Part shown: in pieces, positions 21,303 through 29,805 of the stretch
How the letters are laid out: each line of letters begins with the position of its first letter
Numbering within the stretch: position 1 is the first letter of the stretch
Assembly: GCF_022513565.1 (NCBI RefSeq)
Contig: NZ_JAKWBE010000001.1
Location: 62,001-126,000, forward strand
Direction of reading: 5' to 3'
Origin: Streptomyces gilvus
GTDB taxonomy: Bacteria; Actinomycetota; Actinomycetes; Streptomycetales; Streptomycetaceae
DNA length: 64,000 bases
Position numbers and translations under genes: made by a program
Notes under the pieces: model-generated
What the model was told of the DNA's origin: nothing
The model's input: the letters and a program-made list of their open reading frames with translations, nothing else
Databases searched by the model: none

Positions 21303-21315
21303 CCCGTTCCGATCT

Positions 21316-21411
21316 CCGGTCGAGGGGGACGGCCCTCGACCGGTGGCCGTGGACCCCGACCGGGCCCATGGCGGCCGTCTCCGGGGCGCGCAGGGACGTG
21401 CGCGCCCCGGA
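21316..21411 (+). terminator. Two consecutive hairpins after the urate operon
   Basis: Stem 1 is CCGGTCGAGGG (21316-21326) with 21333-21343. Stem 2 is TCCGGGGCGCGCA (21380-21392) with 21399-21411. Both are perfect, and their loops are GGACGG and GGGACG. Together they form a double terminator. Confidence 0.8.
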
Positions 21412-21495
21412 ACGGTCTCCGGCATCTCCACGGGGTGCGTGGCGGCGGCCACGACACGCGGGAGGTGGCACCCCCGATGGTGCACGCTGTCTCCC

Positions 21496-22104
21496 ATGAA
21501 CGAGTCCGGCCGTGTCGAGGCCTTCAGCGACGGTGTGTTCGCCATCGCCATCACCCTGCTCGTCCTGGAGATCAAGGTCCCGGAGATCGGCGAACACGGC
21601 AGCCTGTGGCGGGCGTTGGGGGCGCAGTGGCCCTCGTACGCCGCCTATGTGGTGAGCTTCCTGGTCATCGGCATCATGTGGATCAACCACCATCAGGTCT
21701 TCAGCTACGTCGCCCATGTCGACCGCACGCTGATGTTCCTGAACCTGCTGGTGCTGATGGTGGTGGCCGCGGTGCCCTGGCCGACGGCGGTCCTCGCGGA
21801 GTATCTGCGCGAGGACGCGGCCTCGCATGTCGCCGCGGCCGTCTACAGCCTGGTCATGGTGGCCATGGCGCTCACCTTCCAGGCCCTGTGGTGGCATCTC
21901 ACCCGCACCGGCCACCTCTTCGACTCCCGCGTCGACGTCCCGGCCGCCCGGGCGACCCGGGCCCGCTTCGCCCTCGGCACCCTCGCCTACCCGATCACGG
22001 TGGGCCTGGCCTTCGTCTCGGCCCCCCTGACCCTGGCCGCCCACGGCCTGATCGCCCTGTACTACGGCTTCAACCAGGTCCCGGTCCCGACCCGGGAGGC
22101 CTGA
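21496..22104 (+). CDS. TMEM175-family potassium channel (DUF1211)
   Basis: The protein has 202 residues. I chose ATG 21496 because MNESGRVEAFSDGVFAIAIT is the canonical family opening; the FSDG motif at about residues 10-13 lies on the pore-lining first helix. About six hydrophobic segments follow, including AYVVSFLVIGIMWINHHQVF. Bacterial TMEM175 proteins are tetrameric K+-conducting channels without a P-loop filter. It is separated from the urate operon by two hairpins and is probably unrelated to it. Confidence 0.88.
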   Translation: MNESGRVEAFSDGVFAIAITLLVLEIKVPEIGEHGSLWRALGAQWPSYAAYVVSFLVIGIMWINHHQVFSYVAHVDRTLMFLNLLVLMVVAAVPWPTAVLAEYLREDAASHVAAAVYSLVMVAMALTFQALWWHLTRTGHLFDSRVDVPAARATRARFALGTLAYPITVGLAFVSAPLTLAAHGLIALYYGFNQVPVPTREA

Positions 22105-22225
22105 TCTTGGGGGAGAGCCCGACCTCCTTGGCGAACTGGTTCCTCAACTGCCGTTCAGGGGCGGCGAGTTCGCGCGCAGGAGTGTGGCGGCCCAGAGGGA
22201 GGTACGCCCGGCATAGGGTCGGGTC

Positions 22226-22843
22226 ATGCAGAAGATCGTGAGCCGGCTGACCGTGCCCGCCACGCCCTCGGCCCCGGCCCTGGTGTTGCGCCCCTGGCGG
22301 ACGGCCGACGTACCGGCGCTGGTCGGCCTGATCGGTGACGAGGCGCTGCGGCGCTGGACCAGTTGGGACGTCGAGGACGAGGCCGGCGCCGTCCGCTGGG
22401 TACGGGCGCAGCGGCGGGGTTGGGAGGCCGGTGACCGTTTCGCCTTCGCCGTCGTGGAAGCACCCGAAAGCGAAACGGCCGGATGCGAAGGCGCCGGATG
22501 CGAAAGTGCCGGGGCCCCCGCTGTCCCCGCCCTCCCCGTCGGGCACGTGGTGCTCAAGCGGCCCGTCCCCGGTGCCGCCTCCGCCGAGGTCGGTTACTGG
22601 ACCGCCGCTCGTGCCCGGGGCCGCGGTGTGGCGCCCCGGGCGGTGGGGGCGCTGACCGAGTGGGCGTTCGCGGCGTTCGCCGGGGACGGGCTGGTCCGTC
22701 TCGAGCTCCGGCATCAGGTCGACAACGCCGCCTCCTGCCGGGTCGCCGAGAAGTGCCGGTACGGACTCGGCGCGGTGCTGCCCGCCGCACCGCCCGCCTT
22801 CCCGCTCGACGGACATGTGCATGTGCGGACGCCGGAAAGCTGA
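22226..22843 (+). CDS. GNAT-family N-acetyltransferase
   Basis: The protein has 205 residues. LVLRPWRTADVPALVGLIGD and the late [27 protein letters not shown] (acetyl-CoA-binding R/Q-x-x-G-x-G/A region) followed by LELRHQVDNAASCRVAEKCRY match RimJ/RimL-type GNAT enzymes. An unusual EGAGCESAGAPAVPALP-type low-complexity insert lies at about residues 80-105. The acetylated target is unknown. Confidence 0.85.
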   Translation: MQKIVSRLTVPATPSAPALVLRPWRTADVPALVGLIGDEALRRWTSWDVEDEAGAVRWVRAQRRGWEAGDRFAFAVVEAPESETAGCEGAGCESAGAPAVPALPVGHVVLKRPVPGAASAEVGYWTAARARGRGVAPRAVGALTEWAFAAFAGDGLVRLELRHQVDNAASCRVAEKCRYGLGAVLPAAPPAFPLDGHVHVRTPES

Positions 22844-22871
22844 GCAGGCGCTGAGCAGGTGCTGACCAGGC

Positions 22872-23294
22872 TCAGAAGCCGAACACGCTCGGGTCCGTCG
22901 CCAACTCCTCGAGGATCTTCCGCGGTTCGGGGGCCAATCGGCGCTGCTCCAGATCCATCAGCCCGCCGACCGCCGTGATCTCGGCCGCCACCGTGCCGTC
23001 CGCCTTGCGGATGGTCTGCTCGATGCGGAACGTCTTGCCCTCGGACCAGGCGAACGCGCATGTCACCTGGACCTCGTCGCCGGCGATGAGCTCCCGTCGG
23101 TAGCGGATGGTCGTCTCCAGGGCCACCGGGCCGACGCCTCTGCCGATCAGCTCCGCCTGGCTGATCCCGGCCGCCCGCAGTAACGACCAGCGGGTGTGCT
23201 CCGCGTAGTTGAGATAGACGGCCTGGTTGAGGTGACCCTGTACGTCGGTTTCGTACCCGCGCACGGTCACCGGGACGGAAAACGGTTCGCTCAC
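22872..23294 (-). CDS. Acyl-CoA thioesterase (hotdog fold, 4HBT-like)
   Basis: The protein has 140 residues. I chose the GTG at 23294 because GAGGAGAGG lies just upstream and VSEPFSVPVTVRGYETDVQG is a normal family start. The longer open frame upstream has no thioesterase character. YETDVQGHLNQAVYLNYAEH is the 4-hydroxybenzoyl-CoA thioesterase motif, and TTIRYRRELIAGDEVQVTC is the central strand. It hydrolyses an unidentified acyl-CoA. Confidence 0.88.
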   Translation of the reverse strand: MSEPFSVPVTVRGYETDVQGHLNQAVYLNYAEHTRWSLLRAAGISQAELIGRGVGPVALETTIRYRRELIAGDEVQVTCAFAWSEGKTFRIEQTIRKADGTVAAEITAVGGLMDLEQRRLAPEPRKILEELATDPSVFGF

Positions 23295-23359
23295 TGCTTC
23301 CTCTCCTCCTGCGGCTCGCACAGTTGGACGATGTGACCGACAGATCTTGGCATGCCTTC

Positions 23360-23983
23360 CTATGCGCGGCGAGGCGACGCCAGCAGATAACGGGCGCCCG
23401 CCCGTGGGTCGTTGTGCTCGCTCACCTGCCAGCCGGCCCGCTCCAGCGTCCCCGCGCAGGCCCGCAGCGACCCGGGGTCCGGCTCGTGCACGGCGACCGC
23501 CTCCGGCTGCGGGGTCGCCCGCACCCGGTATCCCGGCCCGTCCCCTGCCGCGGGCCGATGGCCCGCCGCCTCCAGGGCGAGCGCCGCGGCCTGCACCAGA
23601 TGCGACCGCTCCCAGCCGCACGGCCGGTGCGTCGCCCCGTCCCGGTTGGTCATCCGGCGCAGCTCCAGCAGCCCCTGCCAGGCGCTGTGCACCTCCCGCG
23701 TGCGGCCGGGCCCGTCCGCCGACGTCTCCTCGCCCCCGACGCGCGCCGCGAACACCCCGGTGGCGGGCGCCTCGGCCTCGACCGGTACCCGCGGCTCCTC
23801 GGACTCCCGTATCCGGTGCCCGGCCGGGGTCAGGAAGTGGTCGTGCGGCGGCCGCGGGTGCCGGAAGGCGAGCCCGCGCTTCACGAGCGCCGCGAGTTGT
23901 GCCTCCGTCCCCCTCAGCCGCCCGGTGACGGGATCGGCGGCGTCGATGACACGCCGCTGTGCGGCGGTCGGCGGTCGTGTCAC
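23360..23983 (-). CDS. Hypothetical Streptomyces protein
   Basis: The protein has 207 residues. I chose the GTG at 23983 because GGGAGGGAG lies upstream. It opens VTRPPTAAQRRVIDAAD, which looks like a winged-helix-like region (LAALVKRGLAFRHP, FLTPAGHRIRE), and closes with LRACAGTLERAGWQVSEHND. No membrane segment or signal peptide is seen. The N-terminal third may be a degenerate DNA-binding module, but I do not recognise the family. Confidence 0.7.
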   Translation of the reverse strand: MTRPPTAAQRRVIDAADPVTGRLRGTEAQLAALVKRGLAFRHPRPPHDHFLTPAGHRIRESEEPRVPVEAEAPATGVFAARVGGEETSADGPGRTREVHSAWQGLLELRRMTNRDGATHRPCGWERSHLVQAAALALEAAGHRPAAGDGPGYRVRATPQPEAVAVHEPDPGSLRACAGTLERAGWQVSEHNDPRAGARYLLASPRRA

Positions 23984-24103
23984 GGCGTGCTCCCTCCCGG
24001 CGCGGAACGTCCTCGACGGCCACGCACCCGGCCCCACCAGGTGCGATCACCCCATTCGAAGACTACGACGGCGGTCTGACAACGGCGTGCCCGCCGGGCG
24101 CCG

Positions 24104-24703
24104 CTACCGCGTCGGCCGGATGTTCCATCCCGCGATCACCGGCCGCCCGTGCTCCGTCCCCAGCCGGCACAGGGTCCCGGTCACCAGCTGGAACAGCGCC
24201 CCGCCCGACGGCGGCAGACCGAGCCGCCGGGCGGTCAGGACCCGCAGGATGTGCCCGTGCGCCACGAGCACCACGTCCCCCTCGGTGTCGGCGAGGGCCG
24301 CGTCGACCTTGGCCAGCATCCGGTCCGCACGCGCCCCGACCTGCTCGGGGGTCTCCCCGGGGCGCTCCGGCGGACCGGGCGCGACCCCGTCCGTGAACAG
24401 GAACCACCCGGGCCGCTCGCGCTGGATGTCGGCGGTCGTGACGCCCTCGTAGGCGCCGTAGTCCCACTCCCGCAGATCCGGGTCCACCCGCACGTCGTGC
24501 AGCCCGATCAGCTCGGCCGTGTCGCGGGCCCGCCGCAGGGGGCTGACGAACGCGGCCCCGATCCGCTGCGAGCGGATCAGCGGCACCAGCCGCCGCGCCT
24601 CCTCCCGCCCCCGCTCGGTCAGCGGAACATCGCTCGACCCGGTGTGCCGCCCGGACCGCGACCACTCGGTCTCACCGTGCCGGACGAGGAAGAGATCACC
24701 CAT
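24104..24703 (-). CDS. Histidine phosphatase family protein (phosphoglycerate-mutase-like)
   Basis: The protein has 199 residues. ATG 24703 starts MGDLFLVRHGETEWSRSGRH, which carries the RHGE phospho-histidine motif. PLRRARDTAELI (second Arg), DLREWDYGAYEG (Glu) and VVLVAHGHILRVL (second His) complete the catalytic set. It is probably an acid phosphatase of small phosphometabolites; the substrate is unknown. Confidence 0.92.
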   Translation of the reverse strand: MGDLFLVRHGETEWSRSGRHTGSSDVPLTERGREEARRLVPLIRSQRIGAAFVSPLRRARDTAELIGLHDVRVDPDLREWDYGAYEGVTTADIQRERPGWFLFTDGVAPGPPERPGETPEQVGARADRMLAKVDAALADTEGDVVLVAHGHILRVLTARRLGLPPSGGALFQLVTGTLCRLGTEHGRPVIAGWNIRPTR

Positions 24704-24747
24704 GCGTCTCAGGCTACGAGCCGATGGACCGAGTGCCATGTCGTACG

Positions 24748-24954
24748 TCAGTGATCGGCGGCGTACGAGAGGAAGGCGGCCCACTCCTGGGCACCGAAGG
24801 CGAGCTGCGGGCTCTGCACGTGCTTCGAGTCCCGTACGTGGATGGTCCTGGGGGCGAAGGCGACCTCCACACACTCCGGGCCGTCGTTCGTGCTGTAGCT
24901 GCTCTTGAACCACTCCAGCGCGGAACCGTTCCCCGTCGAGGGGTTGGTCATCAT
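24748..24954 (-). CDS. DUF397 domain protein
   Basis: A 68-residue single-domain protein with LEWFKSSYSTNDGPECVEVA and VRDSKHVQSPQLAFGAQEWAAFL, the standard DUF397 text. Its ATG overlaps the TGA of the upstream XRE gene (ATGA), so it is translationally coupled. DUF397 genes occur in many Streptomyces copies next to an XRE/DUF5753 regulator, and the partner probably controls or binds the small protein. Confidence 0.92.
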   Translation of the reverse strand: MMTNPSTGNGSALEWFKSSYSTNDGPECVEVAFAPRTIHVRDSKHVQSPQLAFGAQEWAAFLSYAADH

Positions 24955-25814
24955 GTCTCTCCCAGCACTTTCTCGATGAAGGCCAGCGACTCACGGGGCG
25001 TGAGGGCCTGGGCCCGGATGATGCCATAGCGGATCTCGTGGATCTGGACCTCCTTGGGATGGGAGATCAGCCGACTGGTGAGCTGGACCTCGTTGTGCCC
25101 CACGGTGTCCCCTTCCTTGAGCCGGAGCAGCTGAAGCGACCCCGCGAGACCGGCGTGGTCCTCCCGGTCCGTGGGCATCACCTGGATCTCCACGTTCCGT
25201 CGCTGACCGACCTCCAACAGGCGTTCGAGCTGCTTCCGCATCACCATTCTGCCCCCGAGCGGGCGGCGCAGTGTCACCTCTTCCTGGACGAAGCTGAAGA
25301 CGGGAGCGGGTTGCCGGTCGAAGATCTCCTGCCGTGCCAGTCGAGCGGCGACAAGGCGCTCGACCTCCTCCTCGGAGAAGGGTGGACGTCGCATCCCGTA
25401 CAACGCCCTCGCGTACTCCGGCGTCTGCAACAGGCCGTGGACGACAGAGTTGGCGTAGGCGCACAGCTCGACCGCCTCCCCCTCCAGCTTCGCCAGATCC
25501 CGCACCTTCTTCGGATACCGCGCCTCCTCCACGTCCTTCTTCAGCCCGGCGATCAACCCACCCGCGTCCAGCACCCCGTCGGCGGCCTCCAGAAACGTCG
25601 AACTCGGCGCCCGCCGCCCCCGCTCCACCGAGGAAACCTGTTCCTCGCTGTACCCGATCGCCGCCCCCAACTCGGCCTGCGTCAGCCCCTTCCGCTCCCG
25701 GCACGTCTTGACGACCCGTCCCACCGTGCGCAGTACCGCCGCCGACTCCTCGTCATCGGCGCCGTACGGCTCCGTCCCGTCGCCGCCCTGCGGTTCTCGC
25801 CCCGTCACGCCCAC
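24951..25814 (-). CDS. XRE-family HTH regulator with DUF5753 domain
   Basis: The protein has 287 residues. I chose GTG 25814, 9 nt after GGAGG; the longer frame to 25919 is not domain-like. An N-terminal HTH_XRE (CRERKGLTQAELGAAIGYSE, then VSSVERGRRAPSS) is followed by the DUF5753 sensor region (ANSVVHGLLQTPEYARALY, LARQEIFDRQP, VMRKQLERLLEVGQRRNVEI). It forms the typical trio with the coupled DUF397 gene and the divergent HATPase gene. Confidence 0.93.
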   Translation of the reverse strand: MGVTGREPQGGDGTEPYGADDEESAAVLRTVGRVVKTCRERKGLTQAELGAAIGYSEEQVSSVERGRRAPSSTFLEAADGVLDAGGLIAGLKKDVEEARYPKKVRDLAKLEGEAVELCAYANSVVHGLLQTPEYARALYGMRRPPFSEEEVERLVAARLARQEIFDRQPAPVFSFVQEEVTLRRPLGGRMVMRKQLERLLEVGQRRNVEIQVMPTDREDHAGLAGSLQLLRLKEGDTVGHNEVQLTSRLISHPKEVQIHEIRYGIIRAQALTPRESLAFIEKVLGET

Positions 25815-25953
25815 GCCCGGACACCTCCACGTGCCGCCCGTACCCAACTCCCCGCCGACGGACGACGTAACGCCACACCGCCCGGACAGAGCCGGACAGC
25901 ACCCGGACAGTGACTCCACGTACCGTCGTCGTTACTGGTCAGCGTAGAGTCGC

Positions 25954-26430
25954 GTGACCACGCTGAGTGACATGAACGCCGATATTGCCCCCATGAGGGC
26001 ACAGCAGGCCGCCCCCGCCCGACACTTCACGATCCGCCTGTCGGCCACCCCCAGAGGCGCCCGCCTCGCCCGCCACCTCGCGGCCGAGCGACTCCACACC
26101 TGGGGCTGGCCCTACGACTCCGACGCCAACCGCACCGCGACCCTCCTCGTGGCCGAACTCGCCACGAACGCCGCCCTGCACGGCCGGGTGCGCGGCCGTG
26201 ACTTCCGCCTGCGCCTCACCTTCTACCCGGCTGACCCGGCCCTCCGTATCGAGGTCACCGACCCCCGCCCCGACCGTCGCCCGCCCACCCCCGGCGGCCT
26301 CCCGGCACCGTCCTCGGAGTCCGACTCCGGCCGAGGCCTCGTCCTGGTCGAGGCCCTGTCCACCCACTGGGGAACGACCGGCAACGACCCGTACACCAAG
26401 ACGGTCTGGTGCGAAGTCGCCCTGCGGTGA
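25954..26430 (+). CDS. ATP-binding anti-sigma-type HATPase protein
   Basis: A 158-residue protein from the start at 25954; the ATG at 25972 is a possible alternative. It has the short HATPase_c_2 form: LLVAELATNAALHGRVRG (N-box), LRIEVTDPRPDRRPP (D/G1 box) and SGRGLVLVEALSTHWG (G2 box). There is no phosphoacceptor domain, so it is a stand-alone GHKL kinase of the SpoIIAB/RsbW kind. It is divergent from the XRE/DUF397 pair, an arrangement repeated many times in Streptomyces genomes. Confidence 0.9.
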   Translation: MTTLSDMNADIAPMRAQQAAPARHFTIRLSATPRGARLARHLAAERLHTWGWPYDSDANRTATLLVAELATNAALHGRVRGRDFRLRLTFYPADPALRIEVTDPRPDRRPPTPGGLPAPSSESDSGRGLVLVEALSTHWGTTGNDPYTKTVWCEVALR

Positions 26431-26461
26431 CTGTTCAGTGGCGTCTGCGACGCTGCCGGGC

Positions 26462-26707
26462 ATGACGTGGACCGCATTCAAAGAGCTTTCCTTCTACTGG
26501 ACTTCCTGGACCGTGTTCGAGGCTCTGTGGATCGGACTGCTGTGGGCTTCACGCAGCCGGGTACCGGGGCGGGCGGTGTACTGGATCCGGCCGGCGAGAC
26601 GTATCTGGCGCCGGGCGTGCGAACCGGATCGTCGCCGGCCGATGTGCCTCGGTCCCCTTCCAAGCGGCGCCCATTCTGATCGCCATCCGCGCCCGTCCTG
26701 CCGTTGA
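26462..26707 (+). CDS. Small hypothetical protein, weak support
   Basis: An 81-codon frame begins MTWTAFKELSFYWTSWTVFE, with a hydrophobic, Trp-rich stretch (residues about 12-29) that could be one membrane helix, and a basic tail. Its TGA overlaps the TTG of the next small frame. The codon pattern is weaker than that of neighbouring genes and I recognise no family. It may be a real small membrane protein or decayed sequence. Confidence 0.3.
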   Translation: MTWTAFKELSFYWTSWTVFEALWIGLLWASRSRVPGRAVYWIRPARRIWRRACEPDRRRPMCLGPLPSGAHSDRHPRPSCR

Positions 26708-26943
26708 GGCCAGGTCCCGACGGAGGCTCGGTCGCCTCGCTGTGGATGCTCGCCGCCATTGCGGTGTACGGCACCGTGTCCATCGCCCTCATGGCCGCCG
26801 ACGAACGGGCCACGGCCGTCTCCGACCCGGCGGGGCTGGTCACCGCGCGGGCTGCACTGTTCCTCAAGGTGCTGTTGGAGGAGCCGGAGGCGAGACGGTC
26901 TCAGGAGTCGGCTCTCGACAACCACGGCAAGGCCTTCCGCTGA
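26704..26943 (+). CDS. Small hypothetical membrane protein, weak support
   Basis: A 79-codon frame from TTG 26704, or 65 codons from ATG 26746. It has one hydrophobic segment (LWMLAAIAVYGTVSIALMAA) and then a charged tail with LLEEPEARRSQESALDNHGK. It could be coupled to the preceding small frame. No family recognised. Confidence 0.3.
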   Translation: MRPGPDGGSVASLWMLAAIAVYGTVSIALMAADERATAVSDPAGLVTARAALFLKVLLEEPEARRSQESALDNHGKAFR

Positions 26944-27364
26944 CTGTGCCGTGCCCTGCGTACTCAGGCCAGGTACTTGCCACGCGAACTGCCGTGCGCG
27001 GTGCGGGAGCGGGTCCGCCGGACACGGAACGGCTGATCGCGGTGGTCCTGCCTGGCGGAGGAGCCGCCACGGACGTGCTCGTCCTCGCCGGCCTGTTCAG
27101 CGTCGCGGCCGTCTTCCCGCCTCTGCGGGCGGTCCTTGAGAGGGTCACCACGGGACTGTCCGGTTCGGCGCAGGGCCATCGCGTGGAACCGGCTGCTGAC
27201 GACCGGTCGGCTCGGCGTCCGGAACCGGAAACCAGACATTCCGCATGCCCCGACTGCGCTGAGGGATCCGCCGTCACCGGAGGATCACGGACGGTAGGGT
27301 GAAAGACGATCGATGGGGACACGGTGTTCCCGCAGGCGCATGAGGGGGAGGGCGACGAGACGAC
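26944..27364. other. 421-bp gap before the DUF262 operon, possible sensor-kinase debris
   Basis: No convincing gene is seen. One forward frame (about 27030-27170) reads LIAVVLPGGGAATDVLVLAG and then LFSVAAVFPPLRAVLERVTT. This resembles the last helix and juxtamembrane text of some Streptomyces membrane sensor kinases and could be a gene fragment. The final 80 bp should hold the promoter of the operon at 27365. Confidence 0.35.
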
Positions 27365-28630
27365 ATGGCCGCGCTGGAGGAGAGTCAGGGACGTACTCGG
27401 GATCAACGGTCGGTGTTCGAGCGGTATCAGGACGCGGCCGCTGAGGCGGGGGAGCCTGACGCGCCGGTGTTCGCCGTGGAAGTCACCGCCGACGGCCGGC
27501 CGACCGACATCGAGCGCGAGGAGGGCGAGGAAGCGGCGTTCGAGGAGATCACCTCTCCCTTCGACCCCGAGCACATCGACATCGACACCCGGACGACCAC
27601 CGTCGACCTGCTGCTCTCCCGCCTGCGCAACGAGATGATCGACCTCGCGCCCGACTTCCAGCGCAAGGCGGGCATCTGGACCGACGGCAAGCAGAGTCGG
27701 CTCATCGAGTCGCTGCTGCTGCGCATCCCCATCCCGTCGTTCTATGCCGCCGAGAACAAGGACGGCAGCTGGGCCATCGTCGACGGCATCCAGCGCCTCA
27801 CGTCGATCGCCCGTTTCCTCGAGCCCCAGGCGGTCGGCGCCGATCCGCTGAAGCTGACGGGCCTGGAGTATCTGCGCAACTTCGAGGGCGCAAGTTTCAC
27901 GGACCTGTCCGGAAAGCTCCAGATCCGGCTGCGTGAGACGGAGGTCGTCGTCCACGTCATCCGACGCGGTACACCCGAACCGGTGATGTTCAACGTCTTC
28001 GCGCGCATCAACACCGGAGGCGAGCCCCTCACTCGGCAGGAGATCCGGCACGCGCTCATCCCCGGCCGGGCCCGTACCCTCCTCGCGGAACTCGCGGTGA
28101 CTCCGGAGTTCCGGCAGGCCACCGGCTACAGCGTTGTCGGCGACCGGATGGCCGACCGGGAGATGGCGCTCCGCTTCCTGGCCTTCCGCATGACTTCCCC
28201 GCACGCGTACCGGCCCGGTGACTTCGACGCGTTCCTCGCCGAGGCGATGCATCAGGTGAACCGTCTCGACAGCGCGGACGAGGACCGGCTGCGATTCGAG
28301 TTCCTCACGGCGATGACCGCGGCGAAGGAGATCTTCGGCCCGCACGCGTTCCGGAAGTACCGCCGCAACCAGCAGCGCAAGTCACCCATCAACAAGGCCC
28401 TCTTCGAGGCCATCGCCGTCAACCTGGCGGGCCTGAGCCACTACGAGCGCGAGGAGCTGCGGCGGGCCGACGTTCTCGACGCCTTCGCCGATCTCATGGA
28501 GGACGTGGACTTCGAGCGCGCCATCTCGGTGGGCACCGGTGACGCCAGGAAGGTGCGCAAGCGGTTCGACGCGGTCAAGGAGCTCTTCGAGAACGCCCTA
28601 GGCGCTGAAGGCGGGGGCGCCGAGCAGTGA
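27365..28630 (+). CDS. DUF262 (GmrSD N-domain / ParB-like) protein
   Basis: The protein has 421 residues. After an acidic N-terminus of about 65 residues, the DUF262 core shows LAPDFQRKAGIW (94-105), LIESLLLRIPIPSFY (113-127), the signature VDGIQRL (139-145, usually DGQQR) and FNVFARINTGGEPLTRQEIR (209-228). The C-terminal HNH-type DUF1524 of GmrD is absent, so this resembles the GmrS-like half only. DUF262 is a ParB/sulfiredoxin-like fold that binds and cleaves NTPs in GmrSD-type restriction of modified phage DNA. Its stop overlaps the start of an ATPase gene, indicating an obligate partner. One guess is the NTP-sensing or nuclease arm of an anti-phage system. Confidence 0.88.
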   Translation: MAALEESQGRTRDQRSVFERYQDAAAEAGEPDAPVFAVEVTADGRPTDIEREEGEEAAFEEITSPFDPEHIDIDTRTTTVDLLLSRLRNEMIDLAPDFQRKAGIWTDGKQSRLIESLLLRIPIPSFYAAENKDGSWAIVDGIQRLTSIARFLEPQAVGADPLKLTGLEYLRNFEGASFTDLSGKLQIRLRETEVVVHVIRRGTPEPVMFNVFARINTGGEPLTRQEIRHALIPGRARTLLAELAVTPEFRQATGYSVVGDRMADREMALRFLAFRMTSPHAYRPGDFDAFLAEAMHQVNRLDSADEDRLRFEFLTAMTAAKEIFGPHAFRKYRRNQQRKSPINKALFEAIAVNLAGLSHYEREELRRADVLDAFADLMEDVDFERAISVGTGDARKVRKRFDAVKELFENALGAEGGGAEQ

Positions 28631-29775
28631 TCAACCGTGTCACGCTGATCAACTTCAAGGCCTTCCGGCGTCTGGAGCTGCCCCTCGGCCCGCTAACTCT
28701 CCTCACCGGTCTCAACTCTTCGGGCAAGAGCAGCGTCCTGCAATCGCTGGGACTGCTCAGGCAGTCGTACGAGACGCAGATGCTGGTCAGGACGAAGCGT
28801 GCCGGAGGCGGCCTGCTGCTGAACGGCGATCTCGTCGCCCTGGGAACGGCACAGGATGTCCTGCACGAGGACTTCGGGCCGGTGGAGGAACTCCCCACGG
28901 TCAACGAGCCGCTCGTCGCCTTTGTCATCGAGGAGGACGGCGAGGAGCGCACCTGGGCCGCCGCGTACGACATCCGCCATCCCGACCAGGACGTCATGCC
29001 GCTGGCGGAGGGATCGGTGCGCGCGCAGCTGGCCGAGCAGCCGTTCCAGTACCTGCACGCGGACCGCATCACCCCGGCGGTCACCTACCCCCGTTCCCAC
29101 CAGATCGCCGTGGCCCGCGGGTTCCTCGGTGTGCGTGGCGAACACACTGTCAACTACCTGCGCCACCACACGGCTCAGGAAGTACCCACGCAGGTGCCCG
29201 AGGGCCCCCTCCGCCACCGTGGTGCCGCCTCCCCCCAGCTCCTGGACCAGACGATCGCCTGGATGCAGGAACTGTGCCCCGGTGTCAATATCGAGACGGA
29301 TCCCATCGAAGGCACCGACTCGGTCCGCCTCTCCTACGGCTTCGGCGGCACCGCCGGCATCAACGCCACCCGTCGCCGCCGCCCCACGAACGTCGGCTTC
29401 GGGCTCACCTACGCGTTGCCCATCGTCGTCGCCTGCCTCACCGCGACACCCGAGAGCCTGATACTGCTGGAGAACCCCGAGGCCCACCTGCACCCGAAGG
29501 GGCAGAGCAGGATGGCCGCACTGCTCTCCGCGGCCGCCGCCACCGGCGCCCAGCTGATCGTCGAGACGCACAGCGACCACGTGCTGAACGGCATCCGCAT
29601 CGCTGTGAAACAGGGTGTCCTGCAACCGGAGGACACGGTCGTGCACTACTTCCAGGGCAACGGGGCCGGCACCGAGGTCGTCACCCCCCGCATCGACAAG
29701 GACGGCATGCTTCAACAGTGGCCCGAGGGCTTCTTCGACGAGTGGGAGAACTCGCTCGACCAGCTGCTGGACTGA
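28627..29775 (+). CDS. AAA/ABC-type ATPase with DUF3696 C-terminus
   Basis: The protein has 382 residues, from a GTG overlapping the DUF262 stop (GTGA). It is an SMC/OLD-like ABC ATPase: INFKAFRRLELPLGPLTLLT, Walker A GLNSSGKS (28-35), the family text FQYLHADRITPAVTYPRS (140-157), a signature-like NVGFGLTYALPIVVA (255-269), Walker B LILLENPEAHLHP (278-290) and VETHSDH (312-318). It ends GFFDEWENSLDQLLD, the DUF3696 tail. No TOPRIM nuclease is attached. Such ATPases are common sensors or motors of defence modules. Confidence 0.9.
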   Translation: MINRVTLINFKAFRRLELPLGPLTLLTGLNSSGKSSVLQSLGLLRQSYETQMLVRTKRAGGGLLLNGDLVALGTAQDVLHEDFGPVEELPTVNEPLVAFVIEEDGEERTWAAAYDIRHPDQDVMPLAEGSVRAQLAEQPFQYLHADRITPAVTYPRSHQIAVARGFLGVRGEHTVNYLRHHTAQEVPTQVPEGPLRHRGAASPQLLDQTIAWMQELCPGVNIETDPIEGTDSVRLSYGFGGTAGINATRRRRPTNVGFGLTYALPIVVACLTATPESLILLENPEAHLHPKGQSRMAALLSAAAATGAQLIVETHSDHVLNGIRIAVKQGVLQPEDTVVHYFQGNGAGTEVVTPRIDKDGMLQQWPEGFFDEWENSLDQLLD

Positions 29776-29805
29776 CGGTACGGGCCGACACAGGGGGAGC
29801 AAGAC

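Noticed and set aside
27365..28630. Full GmrSD type IV restriction enzyme
   Set aside because: The DUF262 part is present but no DUF1524 HNH domain follows in this protein or visibly in its neighbours.
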